Positions 1 through 8,084 of a stretch of 64,000 nt of DNA are shown here, piece by piece. Numbering within the stretch: position 1 is the first letter of the stretch; every line of letters begins with the position of its first letter. The notes beneath the pieces are model-generated. The model saw only the letters and a list, made by a program, of their open reading frames with translations. It was not told where the DNA came from and searched no databases. Made by a program: the position numbers and the translations under genes. The DNA is from Veillonella agrestimuris (GTDB taxonomy: Bacteria; Bacillota; Negativicutes; Veillonellales; Veillonellaceae): contig NZ_CALPCS010000003.1 of the NCBI RefSeq assembly GCF_943193065.1, forward strand, positions 1-64,000. Reading direction: 5' to 3'.

Positions 1-3
1 AAT

Positions 4-31
4 GGCACCAACCACATAAGTGATTGGTGCC
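4..31. terminator. 12-bp hairpin at window edge
   Basis: Near-perfect inverted repeat (GGCACCAACCAC / GTGATTGGTGCC, one G-T pair) with a 4-nt ATAA loop. No T-run follows on the + strand, so it may be a terminator-like or transcript-stabilising hairpin of a gene left of the window. The rest of 32-187 shows nothing else I can name. Confidence 0.4.
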
Positions 32-187
32 AAACAAATGATTAGGGATAAGCACCCCAACATTTGACAGAGAGCCTGAATAAATAGTGCAGTGTATATG
101 TGTTTAGTAAAATCATATTATAAATTGTAACAGGTTCCTCTCTGTAAATTTTGTATGTATTTTGTAAAACTTAGCATGGGGAGTGTC

Positions 188-664
188 ATGAGAAAAGTGA
201 GTCAGGTGATTTATAATATAGTGATAGGTATTCGGAATATTGGTTTGGCCATCGTAGCTGCATTTTTGGTACTTTATTTACCAATAGTAGGTCGGGTTGC
301 ATTTGACTACTATGCTTATCAATATGTAATTATCGGTCGATATAATAGTATATCTGATAAATCCGTAGGTATTAATTTAATGACTGAGGGACAATCTTTT
401 TATAAAGATAGTGATTACATATACGCCTATAAAGAAGGAGTATTTTTGATTCTTGAGAACAAACTTTTTTTTAAGAGTGATATGATTATTGCATATGTAG
501 ATAAAATTAACACAGAATCAAAAGCATTAATTTATAAGAATGAACATTATTATAATGGAAAAATTAAAATTATTTATGATGAAAGCTTGCTCTCTTTAAA
601 GGAATTGGAAGTTTATAATATATTAAAAGACCGTAAAAATAATTTCGAGTCACAGGGCATATAA
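188..664 (+). CDS. small single-pass membrane protein, unknown
   Basis: A 158-residue protein that I do not recognise. The ATG at 188 is preferred over in-frame starts at 155 and 176 because GGGGAG lies just upstream at 178-183. Residues about 15-40 form one strongly hydrophobic segment (IGLAIVAAFLVLYLPIVG), followed by a polar, Tyr- and Lys-rich domain that would face outward if the N-terminus is cytoplasmic. It is AT-rich. It lies in the same orientation as two other small membrane proteins (921-1906), with which it may share a history, although a 256-bp gap separates them. No catalytic motif is visible. Confidence 0.55.
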   Translation: MRKVSQVIYNIVIGIRNIGLAIVAAFLVLYLPIVGRVAFDYYAYQYVIIGRYNSISDKSVGINLMTEGQSFYKDSDYIYAYKEGVFLILENKLFFKSDMIIAYVDKINTESKALIYKNEHYYNGKIKIIYDESLLSLKELEVYNILKDRKNNFESQGI

Positions 665-748
665 AAGGTTTTCGACATTATTTCAAATGCTGAAAACCAA
701 GTTCTTGGTAGATTTTTTACACGATAGAAAAAACTGGAGCGATAATTT

Positions 749-829
749 ATGATAATCAGTATAAATAAGTTTGAAATGGAGGTTATTTTTGCTAGTGAAG
801 ATTATGAGATAAGTCTGTTTAGAGTATAA
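749..829 (+). other. possible 26-codon ORF in the 665-920 gap
   Basis: ATG at 749 preceded by GGAG at 736-739 and ending in TAA at 827. The encoded peptide is acidic and resembles nothing I know. It may be a small gene, a leftover of a decayed gene, or chance. A TATAAT at 825-830 overlapping its end could be the -10 box of the gene at 921. Confidence 0.15.
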
Positions 830-920
830 TGAAAATGAGGGAGAATTGCTTTCATAGTGCTTAGCCTTATTGGCTAATCTTACAGGATAGTTTCATGTAA
901 CCTTATTAGCGGGGAATTTT

Positions 921-1418
921 ATGATTAAATATATTCTAATCTTTATAACTACAGTTTTTCTTATGTTTCCTGTTGTTATGTTTTTCTTAGATCATCATGC
1001 CCAATTTTATTCATTAGGCAGATTTGAACTATATAGCAAACATACATTTAGAGATATCTTGTGGGATGAAGGGTTTGAGGGACATATATATTCCTATAAG
1101 GTAGTAGATAACTATATGTATATATATGGTAAGAGTGGTATTACTATTGTTTCGCTTAGACCTATATTCCCTTCGATAATAAAGCTCCCTGATAAAAAGT
1201 TTTATGACAAATTAACGTGGCAGGATCGAGTCAGTAAATATCATAGTACTTTAAAACGTTTATCTTATACGTATTGGCCTAATTTTACTATTATAGAAAG
1301 TATAGATGAGCTGACTCCAAAAGATAAACGGATAGTAGAAGAACTATATAGAGACGCTAAAGAAAAAGAAGAACAATCTAAAGCACTTTTAGAAAAAGTT
1401 AAAAAGGAGCGGCAATGA
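921..1418 (+). CDS. membrane-anchored protein with charged C-terminus, unknown
   Basis: 165 residues, not recognised. GCGGGGAA precedes the ATG. Residues 2-24 are a hydrophobic anchor (ILIFITTVFLMFPVVMFF), followed by a Tyr-rich middle and a highly charged Lys/Glu helix (about 135-165) that could form a short coiled coil. The last codons overlap the start of the next gene by ATGA at 1415-1418, which indicates translational coupling, so the two proteins probably act together. No enzyme motif is visible. Function unknown. Confidence 0.6.
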   Translation: MIKYILIFITTVFLMFPVVMFFLDHHAQFYSLGRFELYSKHTFRDILWDEGFEGHIYSYKVVDNYMYIYGKSGITIVSLRPIFPSIIKLPDKKFYDKLTWQDRVSKYHSTLKRLSYTYWPNFTIIESIDELTPKDKRIVEELYRDAKEKEEQSKALLEKVKKERQ

Positions 1419-1906
1419 AACCAAACGAAGTAGTAGAACGTTTCGGCGGAGGCAAGGTCACCTATGAGGTAAGCACTCATAAAGGGATTAAATGGATTGG
1501 TAGAGTCATAGGGCTCTTACTATGCGTGGCGCTAATCAAATGGATGCCTAGTGAAATAGGATCAAAAGTATTATTTTATATGTTGCTATTTTCTATTTTC
1601 TGGTGGATGCATAGTTTAGATGAAGTGTTAGTGTATATTTGTGAACACGGTTTTGTTGTGAAACGAAGGCCTACGACCTTTCGAGATTATTTTTATAGTA
1701 TCTTGCATAGCGATGATTACTATGTGTATGTGCCTTTTGATAGGGTTGTTGGTTTTACAGAGCAATGGAAAGAGCTACAAGCTGTCACACCGCACGGTGG
1801 GATTTATGTAATACCTTTAGACTTACAATTAGTATCCTATGTAGATAAAATGAGAATGTATGAGGCTTTGCAAGACTATCGAGAAGATAAGTCTAAAGAA
1901 AATTAA
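1415..1906 (+). CDS. two-TM membrane protein, unknown
   Basis: 163 residues, not recognised. Translation starts inside the stop codon of the upstream gene (ATGA overlap), and AAAAAGGAGCGG upstream supplies the ribosome site. Two adjacent hydrophobic stretches (about residues 28-44 and 50-65) are followed by a cytoplasmic-looking domain with a PH-like or bacterial-PH flavour (alternating short strands, ending in a charged helix). That fold guess is weak. It probably works with the partner at 921. Confidence 0.6.
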   Translation: MKPNEVVERFGGGKVTYEVSTHKGIKWIGRVIGLLLCVALIKWMPSEIGSKVLFYMLLFSIFWWMHSLDEVLVYICEHGFVVKRRPTTFRDYFYSILHSDDYYVYVPFDRVVGFTEQWKELQAVTPHGGIYVIPLDLQLVSYVDKMRMYEALQDYREDKSKEN

Positions 1907-1924
1907 AAATTTTTTATTTAATAC

Positions 1925-1953
1925 TTTACAACTTTAATATACTAAAGTATAAT
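1925..1953 (+). promoter_or_regulatory. sigma-A promoter of amino-acid ABC operon
   Basis: TTTACA (1925-1930), 17-bp spacer, TATAAT (1948-1953). The leader that follows contains an imperfect inverted repeat (GGGAACC near 1970 with GGATTCCC near 1992) ahead of the binding-protein gene at 2040. Confidence 0.75.
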
Positions 1954-2039
1954 GGGTTCATAAGTTAAAGGGAACCTCTAATATGACTGTAGGATTCCCA
2001 TAAATTATGTATAGTAATCAATTATATGGGAGGTTTCTT

Positions 2040-2849
2040 ATGAATTGGAAAAAAATGATGGCCCTAGGCCTAGCAGCAGTTTCTATGATGGCTTTCGCAG
2101 CAGGTTGCGGCAGTGATACTAAAACGACAAATGAATTACCGAAAAAGATTGTTGTTGGTTTAGATGATACATTTGCACCGATGGGATTTAAGGATGAAAA
2201 CGGTAAATTAGTTGGTTTTGATATTGATATGGCAACAGAAGCAGCAAAACGCGCTGGTATGGATGTAGAATTCAAAGCGATTGATTGGTCTAGTAAAGAA
2301 GCAGAATTAAAGTCTAAAAAGATTGATGCATTATGGAATGGCTTGACAATTACGGAAGAACGTAAACAAAATATCCTTTTCTCTAATCCATACATGAAAG
2401 ATAAAGCATATATTATAGTTCGTAATGATGATAATTCTATTACTAGTAAAGAGTCCTTAGCTGGTAAGGTTGTTGGTGTACAGCAAGCAAGCTCTGGTGA
2501 AAAGGCTTTAGCTGCTGATCCAAGTGGCAAATTAGTAAAAGATACGAAAGCGTATGCTGATTTTGTAAGCGCTTTTATGGATTTAGGACTTGGTCGTATT
2601 GATGCAGTTATAGCAGACGGTGTTATTTCTCGCTACTTAATGACAAAAGAACCAGGTAAATATAAAATCGTAGAAGGTGTAGATTACGGTTCTGACGATT
2701 TCGGTGTAGGTTTCCGTAAAGAAGATACTGCTTTACGCGATAAATTCAACAGTGTTTTAATTGATATGAAAAAAGATGGTTCTGCTGATAAAATTGCAGA
2801 AAAATGGTTTGGCAATGCTACTGATTTAGATAAAGCAGATGCTAAATAA
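2040..2849 (+). CDS. amino-acid ABC transporter substrate-binding lipoprotein
   Basis: 269-residue type II periplasmic binding protein (HisJ/GlnH, SBP_bac_3 family) that captures a polar amino acid outside the cytoplasmic membrane. The ATG at 2040 with GGGAGG upstream is preferred over an in-frame ATG at 2007, because it begins a clean lipoprotein signal peptide (MNWKKMMALGLAAVSMM) ending in the lipobox FAAGC. Family landmarks follow: GLDDTFAPMGF, LVGFDIDMA and the end motif KIAEKWFG. It is first in an operon with a permease and an ATPase, which together make a complete importer. The substrate cannot be read from sequence; histidine, glutamine, cystine or arginine are all possible. Confidence 0.9.
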   Translation: MNWKKMMALGLAAVSMMAFAAGCGSDTKTTNELPKKIVVGLDDTFAPMGFKDENGKLVGFDIDMATEAAKRAGMDVEFKAIDWSSKEAELKSKKIDALWNGLTITEERKQNILFSNPYMKDKAYIIVRNDDNSITSKESLAGKVVGVQQASSGEKALAADPSGKLVKDTKAYADFVSAFMDLGLGRIDAVIADGVISRYLMTKEPGKYKIVEGVDYGSDDFGVGFRKEDTALRDKFNSVLIDMKKDGSADKIAEKWFGNATDLDKADAK

Positions 2850-2865
2850 TTAACTATAGTGCGAT

Positions 2866-2893
2866 AAAGAAGAGGTTGTAGAGCCTCTTCTTT
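2866..2893 (+). promoter_or_regulatory. intercistronic hairpin between binding protein and permease
   Basis: Perfect 10-bp stem AAAGAAGAGG / CCTCTTCTTT with an 8-nt loop and no long U-run. This position in transporter operons commonly holds an RNA-stabilising or partially terminating hairpin that lets the binding protein be made in excess over the membrane parts. Confidence 0.6.
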
Positions 2894-2916
2894 AGTCGTC
2901 TTTAAAGGAGTACGTA

Positions 2917-3570
2917 ATGGATTATTTATTACAGATTACCCCCGCTATAGCAGAAGGGTTGAAAATTACAGTATCATTATTTGGCATAGTATGGATTTTG
3001 TCCGTTCCAGGCGGTATTGCCTTAGCATTAATTCGATTATCTAACTTGCCATTAATAGATAAAATAGTAGATGCTTTTGTATACTTAATGCGTGGCACGC
3101 CATTGATGTTACAAATTTTGTTCGTCTATTATGCATTACCGATCATTACTGATGGAGCGATCCAAATGGATGATGCTACAGCAGCAGTATTTACGTTTGT
3201 ACTTAATTATGCAGCTTATTTATGTGAAATTTTTCGTAGTGGCATTCAATCTATACCTCGTGGTCAATATGAGGGTGCCAAAGTGCTTGGATTTACTTAT
3301 ATGCAAACAATGCGCATCGTTATTTTGCCACAAATGTTTAAGCGAGTGTTACCTCCGTTAGCAAATGAAACGATTAGTTTGTTAAAAGATACATCGTTAG
3401 TATATGTATTGGCGATGAACGATATTTTGCGGATTACGAAGTCCATTGTACAACGAGATTTTGATATTTCTGCATTCCTCGTAGCAGCCGTATTCTATTT
3501 GATTTTCACGTTTATTTTGACGAATATCTTCAATTACTTAGAAAAACGTTTCTCTGTATATGATGAATAA
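2917..3570 (+). CDS. amino-acid ABC transporter permease
   Basis: 217-residue inner-membrane permease of the HisM/GlnP family (usual length 210-230). AAAGGAG precedes the ATG. About five transmembrane helices are visible, and the EAA coupling loop that docks on the ATPase is seen as the stretch from GQYEGAKVLGF to LPPLANE. MRGTPLMLQILFVYYALP is a family hallmark. It lies between the binding-protein and ATPase genes, with a 9-bp gap to the latter. One permease gene implies a homodimeric channel. Confidence 0.92.
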   Translation: MDYLLQITPAIAEGLKITVSLFGIVWILSVPGGIALALIRLSNLPLIDKIVDAFVYLMRGTPLMLQILFVYYALPIITDGAIQMDDATAAVFTFVLNYAAYLCEIFRSGIQSIPRGQYEGAKVLGFTYMQTMRIVILPQMFKRVLPPLANETISLLKDTSLVYVLAMNDILRITKSIVQRDFDISAFLVAAVFYLIFTFILTNIFNYLEKRFSVYDE

Positions 3571-3579
3571 GAGGTACTT

Positions 3580-4338
3580 ATGAGTTTTGTAAATATGGAG
3601 CACATAGAGAAACAATTTAATAATCAAAGTGTATTAAAAGACGTTTCACTACAAATGAATAAAGGGGAAATCGTATCTATCATTGGTCCTTCTGGGTCTG
3701 GCAAATCGACATTCTTGCGCTGTTTAGGTCAATTGGAAACCATCGACGGTGGATCTATTGCTGTGGATGGCATCGTATTGGCTAGCACTGATGAAAGCGG
3801 TGCCGTACGATATGCTAATAAATCGACGCAACAAGAATTATTGCTTCGCATGGGCATGGTATTTCAGTCCTTTAACTTGTTCCCGCATATGACGGTTCTT
3901 GAAAATATTATGGTTGCACCGCGCATGGTGAAAGGCATGAAAGATGCTGATATTTTACCTATGGCAGAACAATTGCTTAATAAAGTGGGCTTGTGGGATA
4001 AACGAGATATGTATCCATCTCGTTTATCAGGCGGTCAACAACAACGGGTAGCCATTGCCCGCGCGTTAGCGATGAGTCCAGAAATTATGTTGTTTGATGA
4101 ACCGACGTCGGCTCTTGACCCTGAATTGACAGGAGAAGTGTTGAAGACGATTAAGCAATTGGCGGATGATAATATGACCATGATTATTGTCACACACGAA
4201 ATGAATTTTGCTCGTGAAGTATCGGATCGCATTATTTTCATGGCTGATGGCGTTATTCAAGAAGAAGGAGCGCCAGAACAAATTTTTACCAACCCTCAAT
4301 CGCCTAGAACAAAAGCTTTCTTAGACAATATGTTATAA
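3580..4338 (+). CDS. amino-acid ABC transporter ATP-binding protein
   Basis: 252-residue GlnQ/HisP-type ATPase that energises the importer encoded just upstream. Walker [10 protein letters not shown]-loop [14 protein letters not shown], signature LSGGQQQR, Walker [14 protein letters not shown] and switch His in IIVTHEM are all intact. The start has GAGGTACTT upstream. An insertion of about 15 residues between Walker A and the Q-loop (around [16 protein letters not shown]) is as in the HisP/GlnQ subfamily. Complete and probably functional. Confidence 0.93.
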   Translation: MSFVNMEHIEKQFNNQSVLKDVSLQMNKGEIVSIIGPSGSGKSTFLRCLGQLETIDGGSIAVDGIVLASTDESGAVRYANKSTQQELLLRMGMVFQSFNLFPHMTVLENIMVAPRMVKGMKDADILPMAEQLLNKVGLWDKRDMYPSRLSGGQQQRVAIARALAMSPEIMLFDEPTSALDPELTGEVLKTIKQLADDNMTMIIVTHEMNFAREVSDRIIFMADGVIQEEGAPEQIFTNPQSPRTKAFLDNML

Positions 4339-4396
4339 TACTTTCATAGTAACTATCATAGGAGTTTACATAATAGTTAAGAAGGAACGGAATGAT

Positions 4397-5659
4397 ATGA
4401 AATTACCAATTCTTGCATTAGCAGGATTATTTGTTATAATGCCTGTCGCATCTTACGCAGCTGATAAAGTGGCAGCACCAAAAGCAATTCACGCTTCTCA
4501 AGAAGGGGCTATGATGGTATTGCCGGAGCAGTACAAAGAATATGCTACGAAAATGAATACCATCGTGAAAGATCGTAAAAATGGATATACTTTCATCATT
4601 CCTTGGCGCGTTAACGATGGCGTTATGGTCGATATGGATGTGCGCACTGAAAGCGAGCATATTCAAGGATACTCCTTTAATTTAACAGGTCCTAACCAAG
4701 AAGAGACGTATACGGTATCTTTCACGAAGAGAAATAATACGCCACAAGGAAAAGTATCTCAAAAAGTATGGAATACGACATGGTATGATGTGCCTATTAA
4801 AGGTATGACGGACGATCAATATTTACGCATTTGGCGTCAACATAGTAGTGTGTTCGACAATAATGACGTTAGCGGGGGGCTCTTTGAGAAAAAAGGATCT
4901 CAAGCGGCACGATGGAGTAAAATCACGCATAAAGCGAGTGGCACAACGCCGGCTGAAGGGAGTCGACAATCTTTATTTGAAGCAGAATTTATTATGGAAA
5001 AAGACCCAACACATCGTTATAATTTAGCCAGCACCTATCCGCTCAAAGGGTCTGCTTATATGGAGCCAGGAATATTGGAAACAGTAATTCCATCCTTTGC
5101 ATTGCTCAATAAAAAGAAAGATGTTTTTGATATTGGCGGTGTTAAACAATTCTTAACAGGCACCGGTGATATTACGGTAGCGGAAGGCATTAAATTTGCT
5201 TATCCAAAAGGGTTCTCTAAAGTCAAAGACCCACAAAAGATTATCTTTAAAAAAGATGCTATCCGTCTCGAAGTAGAAAGTTTTGCAGTCCCTATTCAAG
5301 CAGTTAGTTCTGCTATGCCTACTATGATGGGGAAACAAATGCTAGGGGATCAATATATAAAATCTTTAGTAGAAGTTAACCAAGCGAATATCGACCGTTA
5401 TGAAACGCATATCAACGATGGAGACGTTCTTTTCTATATGGCAGGAACTATGAAAAATCCAGATACGTCTGATACATCGGCAGCTGAGCCAGTAGCCTTT
5501 GCAGCGTCCATCATTCTCGGTAGTGGTGGCAATGTAGGGGTGGCCCGTTTAGTGGCTCCTGTAGGTACTGATTTGACGACAGAACCATTGGTAGATATTT
5601 TGGATGGCTTTAAACTGAATAATTCCTTATCCATCAATAATTCGTCGACAGTGCTGTAA
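4397..5659 (+). CDS. secreted protein, unknown
   Basis: 420 residues beginning with a typical Sec signal peptide (MKLPILALAGLFVIMPVASYA, cleavage after AYA or nearby), with AAGGA upstream of the ATG. The mature part is rich in beta-type sequence without cysteines or an obvious catalytic motif. I do not recognise a family. It follows the amino-acid ABC operon by 58 bp in the same direction and could be co-transcribed or expressed alone. In a diderm Negativicute it would be periplasmic. Confidence 0.7.
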   Translation: MKLPILALAGLFVIMPVASYAADKVAAPKAIHASQEGAMMVLPEQYKEYATKMNTIVKDRKNGYTFIIPWRVNDGVMVDMDVRTESEHIQGYSFNLTGPNQEETYTVSFTKRNNTPQGKVSQKVWNTTWYDVPIKGMTDDQYLRIWRQHSSVFDNNDVSGGLFEKKGSQAARWSKITHKASGTTPAEGSRQSLFEAEFIMEKDPTHRYNLASTYPLKGSAYMEPGILETVIPSFALLNKKKDVFDIGGVKQFLTGTGDITVAEGIKFAYPKGFSKVKDPQKIIFKKDAIRLEVESFAVPIQAVSSAMPTMMGKQMLGDQYIKSLVEVNQANIDRYETHINDGDVLFYMAGTMKNPDTSDTSAAEPVAFAASIILGSGGNVGVARLVAPVGTDLTTEPLVDILDGFKLNNSLSINNSSTVL

Positions 5660-5747
5660 TTCAGTAGTATCTTGTTATCGTGCTTTCATAGGTGCTATAT
5701 TTTAGGATACTGAATTCATAGGGAATCCTTTTATGTGTGGAAAAATA

Positions 5748-5756
5748 TGCTATAAT
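5748..5756 (+). promoter_or_regulatory. extended -10 promoter of usp gene
   Basis: TGCTATAAT is an extended -10 element; the -35 region is poor. It gives the usp gene a leader of about 140 nt. Confidence 0.5.
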
Positions 5757-5806
5757 GTATATAAATCTTAATCGAAAAAGAGGGATTTGCTCAATTCGTA
5801 AAGAAT

Positions 5807-5845
5807 ATATAAGTATAAGATAAGTTGTAGCGTTTATACTTATAT
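5807..5845 (+). promoter_or_regulatory. 12-bp hairpin in usp leader
   Basis: ATATAAGTATAA pairs perfectly with TTATACTTATAT across a 15-nt loop. A second small hairpin (TCCCC-GATGA-GGGA) lies near 5868-5883 just before the ribosome site. Together they suggest post-transcriptional control of the stress protein, but AT-rich pairing could also be chance. Confidence 0.4.
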
Positions 5846-5903
5846 AAACGAAGAGGTTTTTAATCATATCCCCGATGAGGGATTAGAAATAGGAGGGGTT
5901 ATT

Positions 5904-6350
5904 ATGGTTACTTACAAAACTATTGTCGTACCTACTGATGGTTCTGAAAATGCAAAACGTGCTTTAGAGCATGCCTTAGCTGTAGCAGATCGAAATCAAG
6001 CAGAATTGATTATCGTTCACGTAGCGAATATCGTATCTGCCATTTCTAATTTCGACCAAACGCCAATTAGCGGTGGCTATGTATCTGAGCAAATCGCGGA
6101 AGATATGGAAGAAACAGGGAAAGAAATTTTAAATGATGTAGTACAAGAAATTCCTGCTGGCGTGAAAGTGAAAAGCGTATTCGAAGTAGGTTCTCCTGGA
6201 CCAGCTTTATTAGCAGTGGCTAAAAAATACGATGCTGATTTAATCGTAATGGGTAGCCGTGGTTTAGGACCATTGAAAGGCTTATTCATGGGTAGCGTAA
6301 GTAGTTATGTAACTAGCCATTCCTCTTGCCCAGTATTGATTATTAAGTAA
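5904..6350 (+). CDS. universal stress protein (UspA family)
   Basis: 148-residue Usp domain protein with an alpha/beta Rossmann-like fold. AGGAGGGG precedes the ATG. The N-terminal strand VVPTDGSENAKRALEHAL and the ATP-binding signature G-x2-G-x9-G-S (GSRGLGPLKGLFMGSVSSYV) near residues 117-136 are intact, so it belongs to the ATP-binding UspFG/MJ0577 class. A strong terminator follows at once, and it is monocistronic. These cytoplasmic proteins accumulate under starvation or oxidative stress. The specific trigger is unknown here. Confidence 0.93.
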   Translation: MVTYKTIVVPTDGSENAKRALEHALAVADRNQAELIIVHVANIVSAISNFDQTPISGGYVSEQIAEDMEETGKEILNDVVQEIPAGVKVKSVFEVGSPGPALLAVAKKYDADLIVMGSRGLGPLKGLFMGSVSSYVTSHSSCPVLIIK

Positions 6351-6355
6351 TCTGC

Positions 6356-6388
6356 AAAAGGCTTTGTTATTGGAACAAAGCCTTTTTT
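6356..6388 (+). terminator. terminator of usp gene
   Basis: 13-bp stem AAAAGGCTTTGTT / AACAAAGCCTTTT with a 5-nt loop, running into T6. Confidence 0.9.
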
Positions 6389-6439
6389 AGTTATAATATA
6401 GATATAGATATTGTAGATGCCGGTGTAGAAAGGGATTAT

Positions 6440-6724
6440 ATGAGCGAAGAATCGTTGTTGAATTTAGCGGAGTTATTCAAAATTTTAGGAGATCCAACAC
6501 GGCTAAAAATTGTATCCTTGTTGTTAGAAAATGAAATGTGTGTTAACCACATTGCAGAAACAATGGAAATGGGACAATCAGCGATTTCCCATCAACTACG
6601 GGTATTGCGACAAGCGCGCCTTGTTACGTATCGCAAAGAAGGTAAAACTGCATTTTACTCCTTAAATGATGACCACGTAGAAGTTTTAATTCGCATGGGT
6701 ATGGATCACGTAGCCCATCAATAG
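6440..6724 (+). CDS. ArsR/SmtB-type metal-sensing repressor
   Basis: 94-residue winged-helix repressor, normal length for the family. The recognition helix region is SAISHQLRVLRQARLV and the wing is TYRKEGKTAFYSL. The C-terminal helix carries D-x-H-x10-H-x2-H exactly (from DDHVEVL to DHVAH), the alpha-5 site that binds Zn(II), Co(II) or Ni(II) in CzrA/SmtB-type sensors. The alpha-3 Cys motif is only partial (EMCVNH, one Cys), so arsenite or cadmium sensing is unlikely. No efflux pump or metallothionein is adjacent, so the target gene is not evident. It may act on itself or at a distance. Confidence 0.88.
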   Translation: MSEESLLNLAELFKILGDPTRLKIVSLLLENEMCVNHIAETMEMGQSAISHQLRVLRQARLVTYRKEGKTAFYSLNDDHVEVLIRMGMDHVAHQ

Positions 6725-6781
6725 AAAAACCGCCCTCCTTGCCGTTAGAGTTTTGGTCTAACGTTAAGGAAGGCGGTTTTT
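6725..6781. terminator. bidirectional terminator between arsR and AEC gene
   Basis: Long hairpin with arms AAAAACCGCC...GTTAGA and TCTAAC...GGCGGTTTTT and a short loop, A-rich on one side and T-rich on the other. It ends both convergent genes. Confidence 0.85.
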
Positions 6782-6826
6782 ATGTTTTCTTTTATTCTAA
6801 TAGTTGTTTTATGTTGCTTTCATAGT

Positions 6827-7816
6827 CTAATGGAGTGGGAATAGATAGTACGCCATGGTGACGAAGATAGGCATTGTAATGGCTGATAATATAGTAGTAC
6901 TCATGACGATTTGTGTAGCATATTCTGGATTGTTTCTCATTTCAATAGCGATGAGGGCCATATTGATGGCGGACGGTACACTATAGGTAATGACAATTGC
7001 TTGTGCTGCAATAGGGTGCATGGGGGCGTAGAAGACGATAAATAAGGTAGTCATAATGGCCGCTATAATCGGTCCCCCGATAAGTCTGAGGGAGGCGGCT
7101 AAGAGTACATCTTTCTTCCAGAAGTTAAATGGTGTTCGATTGATTTGTACACCTAAGGCAATCATGGCAACCCCTACGAAAGCATGAGCGAAGATAGTGA
7201 GTGGCGCATAGGCAAAGCAAGATTGTAAATCATAAGGCAATAGTTTGGCCAATAAAGCGAGGGGCACAGCGTAAATCATAGGCATATGAAGGACGACGCT
7301 GATGGCTTCTTGCGCTGTTAGTCGGCCGGTACCAGCTTGATAGAACCCGAAGGTATTGCTCGTAATCGTTTGGACGACCATAATCGATACGACGATGAGA
7401 AGACCTAAATTCGCATAAGGTGTTTCGCCATTTATGATATACGGCACATTGCTGAATACGAAGATGGCTAAGGCGACGCCCATATTGCCGCAGTTATTAA
7501 ACATGACACAATTTCGCAAGGTTGCTCGTTTAGCAGCATCATAGTTTTGTAACGTCCCTGCTATATGAGCTATAAAATAATTCGCTATGAGTACCGTAAT
7601 GGCACATAATATAATTTCTATGGTACTCCAACTGAAATGCGCTTCGTACAGCGATTTAAAGACGAAAGCCGGCAGTAATACAAAGAAATTAAGCTTGCTC
7701 AGCGTATATAAATCGAGCTTGAACTTTCGATCTAATAGAATGCCCATACCAATGAGCATAAATATGGGAACCATAGAATTAATAAAAATATGCCCCATAA
7801 TCGTGAACAGATTCAT
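6827..7816 (-). CDS. AEC-family (auxin efflux carrier-like) permease
   Basis: 329-residue integral membrane protein with about ten hydrophobic helices in two halves, as in the AEC family of which bacterial members move malate, malonate or other carboxylates. AGGTGAG lies upstream of the ATG. Family-like features are LNFFVLLPAFVFKSL in the first half, NCGNMGVALAIF near residue 110 and ITYSVPSAINMALIAIE near 280. It is divergent from modA and shares that intergenic region. The substrate is unknown; a dicarboxylate such as malate would suit a lactate/dicarboxylate-using anaerobe, but that is inference. Confidence 0.85.
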   Translation of the reverse strand: MNLFTIMGHIFINSMVPIFMLIGMGILLDRKFKLDLYTLSKLNFFVLLPAFVFKSLYEAHFSWSTIEIILCAITVLIANYFIAHIAGTLQNYDAAKRATLRNCVMFNNCGNMGVALAIFVFSNVPYIINGETPYANLGLLIVVSIMVVQTITSNTFGFYQAGTGRLTAQEAISVVLHMPMIYAVPLALLAKLLPYDLQSCFAYAPLTIFAHAFVGVAMIALGVQINRTPFNFWKKDVLLAASLRLIGGPIIAAIMTTLFIVFYAPMHPIAAQAIVITYSVPSAINMALIAIEMRNNPEYATQIVMSTTILSAITMPIFVTMAYYLFPLH

Positions 7817-7906
7817 GATCTCACCTGATTCTTTTTATTGATGAATTAGAGTATTGACTAATTTTATTATAGCACTACATCCTTAAATATAATATAGTTC
7901 TGTTTT

Positions 7907-7926
7907 AATATACATTGTAGTATATT
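7907..7926. promoter_or_regulatory. operator-like palindrome 1 upstream of modA
   Basis: AATATAC-N6-GTATATT, a perfect 7-6-7 inverted repeat. Its centre is 30 bp (about three helical turns) from a second copy. Confidence 0.55.
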
Positions 7927-7936
7927 CCATGGTTTT

Positions 7937-7956
7937 AATATACATCGATGTATGTT
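7937..7956. promoter_or_regulatory. operator-like palindrome 2 upstream of modA
   Basis: AATATAC-ATCGAT-GTATGTT, the same 7-6-7 layout as palindrome 1, with a perfect 14-bp inner palindrome (ATACATCGATGTAT). It covers the weak -35 (TATACA at 7939) and spacer of a promoter with TATAAT at 7962-7967, so a bound protein would block transcription of modABC. A molybdate-responsive repressor is the natural guess. Confidence 0.55.
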
Positions 7957-7967
7957 AGATGTATAAT
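7939..7967 (+). promoter_or_regulatory. promoter of modABC-thiD
   Basis: TATACA (7939-7944), 17-bp spacer, TATAAT (7962-7967). It overlaps palindrome 2. About 115 nt of leader follow before modA, in which I see nothing else. Confidence 0.5.
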
Positions 7968-8084
7968 AAGTATATATATGCTTGTAAGATAAATAAATTG
8001 ATTTGTACCTATGAGATAAACAAAATTGTATGTCTTGGTCGTGTAAATTTGGTTTGAAGAGGATAATTGTACAGGAGGTTAAGC

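Noticed and set aside
2018..2530. Long antisense reading frame (170 codons) inside the amino-acid-binding protein gene
   Set aside because: It mirrors a strongly conserved gene, has no ribosome site and no protein-like composition.
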